From positions 1-16,213 of the forward strand of contig JASFOJ010000103.1 in NCBI GenBank assembly GCA_050116575.1: a stretch of 16,213 nucleotides of DNA. The letters are read 5' to 3'. This stretch comes from JAKEGK01 sp050116575 (GTDB taxonomy: Bacteria > Pseudomonadota > Gammaproteobacteria > SZUA-152). Positions 6,415 to 12,296 of this stretch are shown piece after piece. The notes below the pieces were generated by a model that saw nothing but the letters and a program-made list of their open reading frames with translations, searched no databases and was not told where the DNA came from. Position 1 is the stretch's first letter. Each line of letters opens with the position of its first letter. Position numbers and translations under genes: made by a program.

Positions 6415-6459
6415 TTGATCATACCAGAAAGTATGATAAAATCATCCTCATTGGTATGA
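6415..6459 (+). promoter_or_regulatory. Promoter and TetR operator of the tetR-methyltransferase operon
   Basis: TTGATC (6415-6420) and TAAAAT (6437-6442) with a 16-base spacer make a good sigma-70 promoter. The spacer is filled by the perfect inverted repeat ATCATAC-CAGAAA-GTATGAT (6418-6437). A third half-site, TGGTATGA (6452-6459), is the reverse complement of TCATACCA (6419-6426). Bound repressor would block RNA polymerase, so autoregulation by the TetR protein starting at 6481 is the simplest reading. Confidence 0.6.
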
Positions 6460-6480
6460 CATATAGAACGCGTAATTCCC

Positions 6481-7065
6481 GTGACCAAATCCCAACAAAA
6501 CGCCAGACTAAAGCAAGTTACTATCGTGCAGTCGTCCCTGAATCTGTTTCTGGAACAGGGGTATGCCGCCACCAGTATGGACGCGGTGGCCAGCAAGGCC
6601 GGTGTCACCAAACAGACGGTCTATCGTTACTACCCCTCCAAGGAGGAACTTTTCACTACGGTAATGGAAAAAATCCGCGCTGACGAGCCGCCCCCTTATG
6701 CCTTTGGCGATGGCGATTTGGCCACCGAACTGAACAACTTCGGCCGTGACCTGCTGGCCTTCCACCTGACACCGGCCGCCCTGGGTGTCTACAAGATGAT
6801 GCTCAGGGAAGGCGGACAGGAGCAACTGCGCAAACCTTTTATGAAGACCGGCCCGAACAGGGTGATGAAGCCGTTGATGGCTTTTCTGAAGAAGCGTCAT
6901 CCGGAACTGGAGGACATTACCTTCTATGCGCAGATGTTTGCCAACATGGTTTTGGCGCCGCGCAATCAGCTGATGATGCAGGGTAAGGGACATATTAGCC
7001 GAGCCGAACAGCAGGCGCATGTTACCAAGGTCGTCAGGCTGTTTCTTCAAGGCATCCAAATATAA
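6481..7065 (+). CDS. TetR/AcrR-family transcriptional repressor
   Basis: A 194-residue protein of normal TetR length. The N-terminal domain has the family helix-turn-helix at residues 31-51 (TSMDAVASKAGVTKQTVYRY) followed by the conserved YPSKEELF. Residues about 70-190 form the variable ligand-binding and dimer domain, ending in VRLFLQG. The start is a GTG at 6481; an in-frame stop at 6457-6459 excludes anything earlier, and no clear Shine-Dalgarno sequence is present, which suggests weak translation. It sits just downstream of a promoter whose spacer is a palindrome, so it probably represses itself and the methyltransferase that follows 38 bases later. Codons end in G/C more often than in the AT-rich flanks, so the pair may have arrived together. 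The inducer is unknown. Confidence 0.9.
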   Translation: MTKSQQNARLKQVTIVQSSLNLFLEQGYAATSMDAVASKAGVTKQTVYRYYPSKEELFTTVMEKIRADEPPPYAFGDGDLATELNNFGRDLLAFHLTPAALGVYKMMLREGGQEQLRKPFMKTGPNRVMKPLMAFLKKRHPELEDITFYAQMFANMVLAPRNQLMMQGKGHISRAEQQAHVTKVVRLFLQGIQI

Positions 7066-7103
7066 AGTAATAAGACCGACTGAATATTTTGTGGAGGTAT
7101 AAG

Positions 7104-7718
7104 ATGACAGATTTATTTGAAGAAAAGGCCCAGGACTGGGATGTGAACGATATGGTGAAGGGGCTCTCCATGGGGATTGGCTCCGCCATCGTTGACAATA
7201 TTACCCTTGATGAATCCATGCAGGTGATGGATTTTGGTGCCGGCACCGGCCTTATTACCGCCCAGTTGGCCAGCAAGGTGGGCAAGGTGACGGCCGTTGA
7301 TGTCTCCGAGGCCATGCTGGAAAAACTGGCGGCGAAGGACGAACTCAAAGGCAAAGTGGAAATCGTTTGTCAGGACATTATCGAGCAGCCCATTGGCACC
7401 GCGTTTGATCTGATCGTCAGTGCTATGGCAATGCACCATGTGGAAGACACCGACAAGATGATTGAGCGCTTTGCCGAACACCTAAAGCCCGGTGCATGGG
7501 TGGCTTTGGCGGACCTGGACGAAGAAGATGGCAGCTTTCATCCTGAAGATGTGGAAGGCGTCCACCATGCCGGCTTTAATCGTGAAGCGTTTATGAAAAA
7601 ACTGGAAGCTCATGGTTTTAATGACGTCCGCTTTGTAACCGCTCACACTGTGATAAAAGAAGAAAGGAATTATCCTATCTTTCTCGCGCTGGCCAGCAAG
7701 GCCCACAGTGGAGCATAG
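7104..7718 (+). CDS. Class I SAM-dependent methyltransferase (type 11-like)
   Basis: A 204-residue protein starting at the ATG at 7104, six bases after GGAGG (7093-7097); an earlier in-frame start at 7089 would overlap that ribosome site. The SAM-binding motif I is VMDFGAGTG (41-49), the acidic residue ending strand 2 is Asp66 (VTAVDVS), and FDLIVSAMAMHHVED (101-115) is the motif IV region. These match UbiE/type-11 small-molecule methyltransferases. A His/Asp/Glu-rich stretch (DLDEEDGSFHPEDVEGVHH, 137-155) follows. The substrate cannot be read. It forms an operon with the TetR gene (38-base gap), so it is probably induced by the compound that the regulator senses; detoxification or modification of a small molecule is an inference. 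Confidence 0.88.
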   Translation: MTDLFEEKAQDWDVNDMVKGLSMGIGSAIVDNITLDESMQVMDFGAGTGLITAQLASKVGKVTAVDVSEAMLEKLAAKDELKGKVEIVCQDIIEQPIGTAFDLIVSAMAMHHVEDTDKMIERFAEHLKPGAWVALADLDEEDGSFHPEDVEGVHHAGFNREAFMKKLEAHGFNDVRFVTAHTVIKEERNYPIFLALASKAHSGA

Positions 7719-7778
7719 AATATGCCCGGGATCACGTTACCTGGAATCACTTCGGCAAACGCAGGCGTACCGGTTAAA

Positions 7779-7832
7779 CACGGCAGGGACTATTTGCCGT
7801 GACGTACATTCCAAGTACGTTGAGTATTTTTT
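7779..7832 (+). terminator. Candidate terminator of the tetR-methyltransferase operon
   Basis: Two adjacent stems, CACGGCA/TGCCGTG with a 9-base loop and ACGTAC/GTACGT with a 7-base loop, end in TGAGTATTTTTTATA. The T-run begins six bases after the second stem, so this is weaker than a canonical terminator. Confidence 0.4.
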
Positions 7833-7960
7833 ATAATTGAAAAACCGGTTAGAAACCGAATCGGTAGGCAACAGCTCACGTTTTCGCTACCAACGCGGAT
7901 AAATTCATGGTCTGTTCCAACCATATATTGCAGAAAACCTGTAGCAACGAGATAGGCGTG

Positions 7961-7984
7961 CAATTAAATCTTTCGTTTTAATTG
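7961..7984. repeat. AT-rich hairpin downstream of the lipase gene
   Basis: CAATTAAA (7961-7968) and TTTAATTG (7977-7984) form a perfect 8-bp stem. The same core, CAATTAAATC...TTTAATTG, recurs in the long hairpin at 10391-10433 on the other side of the lipase gene. Confidence 0.45.
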
Positions 7985-8063
7985 TGGGGAGCCTTTTTAT
8001 GATTTCTTTCGGACTGACTCAACGCGCTTTCCAAAAGTGATCGATTACAATTTCCTTTGTGGC

Positions 8064-10181
8064 TCACTGGATAGCTGTAAGAACCTTCGCGAACTCACTG
8101 CTGTTCCCGCAATCGTCCGTTCGGATCATCTTCTGCATAAATTTCGTTGACCTTGGTGCCAGCAACCAACCTAATGCGGGATCTACCTGACCCTCGATAC
8201 TGCACAACCGAAAATGTGCCCGCCGGTTGCTATCATTAGTTGCGCGAAGAAACTGTTTATAGGCCAGCACTCCCCGGGCATCCCGTGTGTTCAATAGTGC
8301 GCGCAGGGGGCTTAGCAGTTCGCTAGCCCATTTTTTGGATTTTCGAAAGTGCGGCGACGCAACGCGTTCGACATCCAGATCATCCTTTCCAAGTTTAGGA
8401 TCATTGCTTATCTGAATGAGGACTGGTCGGACCTTTTTTCCCTTGGCTTTCAGGGCGGCCATCACGGCAGCGAGCATCTCCCGCGCGGTTGTGGCGCCAA
8501 AATTTTCAAAATAACCCCCGTCCACCACATGTCCAACAGCTTTCTCGCCGTGTTCCAATGTACCGGCGGGGCTTACATAAGTGAATCGGGCGCTGTTCAG
8601 CGCCGCGGTACTGGGCAGCAAGTCGCCAGAGGAGAGATCATAGAAATCGTATGCGTCGCGAAATGCTGATCCATCAATTTTCAGATTGCTGGTAATGATC
8701 CGTTTACCGGATTCCACGTGAGTTCCGTTCAAGAAGAGCGCCGGCAGATAGGGAGCGTCCTTTCCATGGGGCCATAGTTGACTGAACCGACGAGAGGTCC
8801 ATGTGTCCGGTTTAAATCCAGCCGCTTTCCAGGCACGTTCCCACCCTTGCTCAAGGGCTTGGGCCCGGTCCGGAAACCCGGGAAAGGGGAGAAAGCGTTG
8901 TATTAGATCCGGAAAGAGAAGCGCCGCCACTGTCGGAGCGAGAAAGTCCCGATCAAGAATGTTTTGGCCGGCGCATTCAAACGGTTTGCGCTTCACGTCT
9001 TCGCCTGTGCATGATGCTATATTCAAACCCTCTGTGCCGTCGGCAAGAAGGGTGACGAACACAGATGCGCCGAGGCTGCCGCCGGAGACGCCGCTGATTC
9101 CAAATAGATAGTTGCGGAACTTAGGCGCCTCATCCTGAAGTCGACCTAAGACGGTGGCGGTCCAGTAGGCTGCGCGAATTCCGCCACCGGCGGTGGCAAC
9201 AATGACCAATGGCGGCTCATTGCTGCCCGACGCCTTGACGGCTTGGTCATGCCATTTGAGCGCCGCCGCGGCTAACGTTTCGCGATCAGTGGGCACCGGA
9301 CCGTTTCGACGTACCTGATGGTTGTCGGTCAACGAACCAATGAGGACTGCCCATAACAGTAAAAGTGTCAGCGCCGGATATCCCCTGGCACCAAGCACCT
9401 TTCCCTTCGTTCCGCCAAAACGTGCCCAATATACTATTACACTTCCAACTGGTACGATTAGCGCAAATCCGAGGAACGCTACGGCGCCAGCACCGAGACG
9501 CCAGCCAATACTTACCGCGTCAATAAATATCCATAGTGTGACCAGCAGCGACAACACCATGCTCAGACCCAATATGACCTTAGAGAGCAGCGGCAGGTCG
9601 TGCAGGGACGACATGTTGTCTTTTTGTTTGCGGAGTAACTTTCTACGCTTAAGACCTTTTCCTTCTTCAGCCTTGTTGTACGCTAGATTCAGCCAGTTGT
9701 TAACCCATTCTGTGCGTTTAACGAGCAACCAATAGAATACGATGCCGATAATCACGACAGCAATTGCGTGACCCCAAGCACCGGCGATTAGCAATGCCGC
9801 TCCCGCGATAACGTAGGCAGTCGCTGCAATTAGTCTGGGGCCATGCTTTATTACCCATGCTTCATGCGCCTTATAAAGTCTTCCATCGAGAGCCTTTGTT
9901 CGGTCACTGCCGTGAACCATCTCTAGCATCATGCGCGCCCAATACCAGCTTTCAAACGCCCAAAGGAAAACGCAAACTTGAAATAACACACCCTGCCACA
10001 ACACAGGGGCATCTACCAGGCCGACCGCGATCTCTCGCCCCTGCGCATTGACAAGGAGCAATGCGGCTCCTGCAATTACGACAAAAATGCTGAAACGGCA
10101 AGGGTGCAGCAATTCCCGGATCTCATGGATGGCGTGCCAAATGCGGGCGATAAGACTCCTGAATTCGGTGAGCATTCCCAT
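8064..10181 (-). CDS. Membrane-anchored patatin-like phospholipase
   Basis: A 705-residue protein; AGGAGGG lies nine bases before the ATG. The first ~285 residues carry several membrane segments: about 31-45, 63-84, 117-153 (one or two), 202-252 (two) and 267-284. The rest is a soluble patatin-like lipase. The oxyanion loop is GGGIRAA (332-338), the nucleophile is Ser366 in GVSGG (364-368) and the catalytic Asp is Asp554 in VVDGGY. So the Ser-Asp dyad and glycine loop are complete and it should hydrolyse acyl chains of phospholipids or similar lipids at the membrane. The catalytic domain follows the last helix; its side of the membrane cannot be fixed from sequence. It is longer than typical bacterial patatins because of the membrane part and of inserts between Ser and Asp. 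It is a lone gene, flanked by hairpins with a shared core. Confidence 0.85.
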   Translation of the reverse strand: MGMLTEFRSLIARIWHAIHEIRELLHPCRFSIFVVIAGAALLLVNAQGREIAVGLVDAPVLWQGVLFQVCVFLWAFESWYWARMMLEMVHGSDRTKALDGRLYKAHEAWVIKHGPRLIAATAYVIAGAALLIAGAWGHAIAVVIIGIVFYWLLVKRTEWVNNWLNLAYNKAEEGKGLKRRKLLRKQKDNMSSLHDLPLLSKVILGLSMVLSLLVTLWIFIDAVSIGWRLGAGAVAFLGFALIVPVGSVIVYWARFGGTKGKVLGARGYPALTLLLLWAVLIGSLTDNHQVRRNGPVPTDRETLAAAALKWHDQAVKASGSNEPPLVIVATAGGGIRAAYWTATVLGRLQDEAPKFRNYLFGISGVSGGSLGASVFVTLLADGTEGLNIASCTGEDVKRKPFECAGQNILDRDFLAPTVAALLFPDLIQRFLPFPGFPDRAQALEQGWERAWKAAGFKPDTWTSRRFSQLWPHGKDAPYLPALFLNGTHVESGKRIITSNLKIDGSAFRDAYDFYDLSSGDLLPSTAALNSARFTYVSPAGTLEHGEKAVGHVVDGGYFENFGATTAREMLAAVMAALKAKGKKVRPVLIQISNDPKLGKDDLDVERVASPHFRKSKKWASELLSPLRALLNTRDARGVLAYKQFLRATNDSNRRAHFRLCSIEGQVDPALGWLLAPRSTKFMQKMIRTDDCGNSSEFAKVLTAIQ

Positions 10182-10204
10182 TGGCTGTGTCCCTCCTTTT
10201 TGTA

Positions 10205-10233
10205 TTTACAATGTTCAGGCTTTCCCTGTGCAA
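10205..10233 (-). promoter_or_regulatory. Candidate promoter of the lipase gene
   Basis: On the minus strand TTGCAC (10233-10228), a 17-base spacer and TGTAAA (10210-10205) lie 24 bases before the start codon, just upstream of AGGAGGG. Both boxes match the sigma-70 consensus only moderately. Confidence 0.35.
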
Positions 10234-10249
10234 CGCGTAGAAATTACTG

Positions 10250-10279
10250 AAAATTTCCTTTAAAATTAGCCACGTATTT
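10250..10279 (+). repeat. Third copy of the AAATTTGCCACAT-type motif
   Basis: AAATTTCC, then TTTAAAATTAGCCACG, then TATTT aligns with 3211-3239 (AATTTCCC, TTTGAAATTTGCCACA, TTTTC) with one gap and a few changes. It is followed by ACTCTGACCC (10280-10289). Confidence 0.45.
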
Positions 10280-10390
10280 ACTCTGACCCACGCATTTTTA
10301 CCTATCGAATGGCTTATTTAACGGTGAATTCAAAAAGAACAGTGAATTACCAAAAAGCTGAAAAGTCTAGTTAAGCACTACCTGAATATC

Positions 10391-10433
10391 AGGTTCCCTC
10401 CAATTAAATCGCCAGTTTAATTGGAGGGAACCT
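10391..10433. repeat. Perfect 18-bp inverted repeat (large hairpin)
   Basis: AGGTTCCCTCCAATTAAA (10391-10408) and TTTAATTGGAGGGAACCT (10416-10433) are exact reverse complements around the 7-base loop TCGCCAG. It has no adjacent T-run on either strand, so it is not a standard terminator. The AATTAAATC core is shared with the hairpin at 7961-7984. Confidence 0.8.
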
Positions 10434-10561
10434 CATCACCCTTTTCAGATACTAAGGCATAGGCACTAGCTAAAGAATATTTGAACATACGCTTCCTGCC
10501 GTAGACGTAGATCGATCAATAAAGCTAAATGATAGGCTAATTCTCAGCTCTGGAGTAACAA

Positions 10562-11218
10562 ATGCAACAAGATTTTTGGTTGGAACGCTGGCAAGAAGGC
10601 CAGATTGGTTTTCATCAAGACAGAATCAACGGTTATCTGACTCGCTACTTCGCCCGCACCGGTGCACAACAGGGCGGCACCGTGTTGGTCACGCTGTGCG
10701 GTAAGAGTCTGGACATGCTGTGGCTTCGTGAGCAAGGTTTTCATGTAGTTGGCGTGGAAATAAGTCCATTGGCCGTGGAGGCGTTTTTCGACGAAAACAA
10801 ACTGCAACCGGAGATTACGTCCAGCGGAAAATTCCAGCGCTACCATGCCGATGATATCACGCTCTTGTGTGGTGATTTTTTTGACCTTACCGCTGCAGAT
10901 ATCGGTGATGTTGCGGCTGTTTACGATAGGGCGTCACTGATCGCACTGCCGCCAGAGATGCGCACAAACTACGCTGATCATTTAACCAGGCTAGTACCAC
11001 GTGGCACGCGTGTGTTGCTGGTTACTATGGAGTATCCACAGGAAGAAATGCAGGGTCCGCCTTTCTCTGTGCGAGAATCCGAAGTTCACGGCTTGTATGA
11101 TAACAATTTCGAGGTTGAGTGCCTGGAGTCAATAGACGTGCTGGCGGAAAATCCGCGCTTTAAGGAGCGTGGCCTGAGTGAGATGATAGAAAGGACGTTT
11201 CTGTTGACGCGCAAATAA
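10562..11218 (+). CDS. tpm: Thiopurine S-methyltransferase
   Basis: A 218-residue protein, the usual length for bacterial TPMT. The N-terminus has the family signature FWLERWQEGQIGFHQ (5-19). The SAM region follows: VLVTLCGKSLDMLWLREQGF (41-60) with the typical CGKS instead of GxGxG, then VVGVEIS with the acidic Glu. VYDRASLIALPPEMR is the conserved TPMT middle motif. The enzyme moves a methyl group from SAM to thiopurines; in bacteria the family is linked to methylation of selenite and tellurite to volatile forms, so metalloid resistance is the likely benefit (family knowledge, not shown here). It is cytosolic. The gene stands alone, divergent from the lipase and convergent with the TlpA-like gene. 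No strong Shine-Dalgarno sequence precedes the ATG (GAGTAACA only). Confidence 0.95.
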   Translation: MQQDFWLERWQEGQIGFHQDRINGYLTRYFARTGAQQGGTVLVTLCGKSLDMLWLREQGFHVVGVEISPLAVEAFFDENKLQPEITSSGKFQRYHADDITLLCGDFFDLTAADIGDVAAVYDRASLIALPPEMRTNYADHLTRLVPRGTRVLLVTMEYPQEEMQGPPFSVRESEVHGLYDNNFEVECLESIDVLAENPRFKERGLSEMIERTFLLTRK

Positions 11219-11392
11219 AATTGGTTGAAGGGGGCTGGACAGGTTAGGATGATCATGTAAACCGGCGTCAAACAAGGGGCAGAGAAGAATCTTTATTTAG
11301 ATTTGAGGAAGATGTTTTCCGGCCCGAAATTCCCCTGGTGCTCTAAACAAATACATTCTGGAATGTGTTGGTAAAATCCGGTGATCAAGAGA

Positions 11393-11902
11393 CTACATTT
11401 TGGTGCCAAATACATCCCCAATCATCTTAATCGTTTCTTTGCTGTCCCATTGGTGGTAGCCACGCACTTTTTTGAGTACCTTCCCTTTGGCGTCAATGAG
11501 CAGCGTTAAGGGAATTGTGTTGGCCCCCAACATGTTTTCCATCATTAGCTTTTGATCGGCGTAGTTGGCGAAGGAAACGCCAAGACGCATTAGAAAATTC
11601 AGAGCTGCATTGCTGTCGTCATCGGTAGAAATGCCGATAAGATTAAATTGTTTACCGCCGTAGCGTTTGTACAGCCGGTTCAATGATCCCATTTCGGCGC
11701 GGCAGGGATCGCACCAGCTGGCCCATACATTGATGATTAGTGGTTTACCACGTAAGTCCGACAGGTGGAGTATATCACCGCCAAAACCGTAGAGTTTTGC
11801 CTCGCGTAATACTTGACCTACTTCAACCTCCCCTGGCGTTCGCGCGAAAGCGCACGCGGGATTCAGCAACAGAACTAAAATAATTACTACTGTGGTTTTC
11901 AT
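11393..11902 (-). CDS. TlpA/ResA-like periplasmic thioredoxin-fold protein
   Basis: A 169-residue protein with a signal peptide (MKTTVVIILVLLL, cut near AFA-R at residue 20). A thioredoxin domain follows, with the redox motif WCDPC (Cys64 and Cys67) after NVWAS, and the cis-proline in NTIP (Pro131) that packs against the active site. The strand-helix extension before the CxxC (VGQVLREAKLYGFGGD) is typical of TlpA/ResA redoxins. Such proteins reduce disulfides in the periplasm, often for cytochrome c maturation or protection of secreted proteins. The NPAC at the signal-peptide end lacks the Leu of a lipobox, so it is probably soluble. No partner (CcdA/DsbD or cytochrome c gene) is adjacent, though a PASTA protein with cysteines lies upstream. 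The ribosome site is weak. Confidence 0.9.
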   Translation of the reverse strand: MKTTVVIILVLLLNPACAFARTPGEVEVGQVLREAKLYGFGGDILHLSDLRGKPLIINVWASWCDPCRAEMGSLNRLYKRYGGKQFNLIGISTDDDSNAALNFLMRLGVSFANYADQKLMMENMLGANTIPLTLLIDAKGKVLKKVRGYHQWDSKETIKMIGDVFGTKM

Positions 11903-12296
11903 TGCAAAAACTTACTGCTTAAAATTCAAATTATATCTGAAATTTTCCGTCTGAAACAATAAATGTGCTTGATGGGGGAGGATAGATCGGTGGGTCTTAC
12001 GAGTGTAGTTTGCGTCGACATTATCGACGTGTTGTTACCGGCGTAGGTTGAATGCATCGAATTTGTCCATCAGGTTTGTCGTAATACGCTTATCATTGAA
12101 TTGCAAAAAGAAAAACAGCGATCTTACAAAATAATAATTGCAGTGTTGTTGAACCCTGCGGAATTAATCACTTCCTGTGGCATTTAGCCGCTTTGAAGGC
12201 AAAAAAAAGCACCCCTGAAGGTTCAGGAGTGCTACACAGAGCTGCTTGATCAGTTCGTTATCGGCGTTTTATTTTATTCTTGTGCCTGGAACCGAC
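11903..12296. other. Intergenic region, terminator only
   Basis: About 390 bases between two minus-strand genes. Apart from the terminator at 12201-12233, no gene, RNA or repeat was seen. A promoter for the TlpA-like gene should lie near 11930-12000 but no convincing box pair stands out. Confidence 0.5.
12201..12233 (-). terminator. Rho-independent terminator of the PASTA gene
   Basis: AGCAC/GTGCT and CCTGAA/TTCAGG with one mismatch between them form an 11-bp stem with a tight loop (12208-12233). On the minus strand it is followed by eight T residues. It starts 64 bases after the stop codon. Confidence 0.9.

Larger units (their letters stand above)
7719..8063. other. Intergenic region between convergent transcripts, with hairpins
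   Basis: No gene is visible. There are three hairpins: CACGGCA/TGCCGTG (7779-7801), ACGTAC/GTACGT (7802-7820) followed by a T-run (7827-7832), and CAATTAAA/TTTAATTG (7961-7984). A 13-codon ATG frame at 7999 with GGGGAG before it is too short to call. Confidence 0.5.
10182..10561. other. Divergent intergenic region with repeat copy and large hairpin
   Basis: It separates the lipase (-) from thiopurine methyltransferase (+). Contents: a candidate lipase promoter (10205-10233), a third copy of the AAATTTGCCACAT motif (10250-10279) and an 18-bp perfect hairpin (10391-10433). No Shine-Dalgarno sequence is obvious before the methyltransferase start. Confidence 0.5.

Noticed and set aside
6508..7481. 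Two minus-strand frames (183 and 122 codons) opposite the TetR and methyltransferase genes
   Set aside because: The plus strand carries the family motifs and ribosome site; GC-rich codons leave the opposite strand open by chance.
7999..8040. 13-codon ATG frame with GGGGAG upstream
   Set aside because: Too short and unsupported; the purine-rich stretch belongs to the hairpin flank.
8064..10181. Abortive-infection or CBASS-type phospholipase effector
   Set aside because: No cyclase, sensor or other defence gene is adjacent; the patatin fold alone does not support a defence role.
11219..11392. Bidirectional terminator between the convergent tpm and TlpA-like genes
   Set aside because: Only short imperfect stems (AATCT/AGATT, ACATTC/GAATGT) without T-runs were found.
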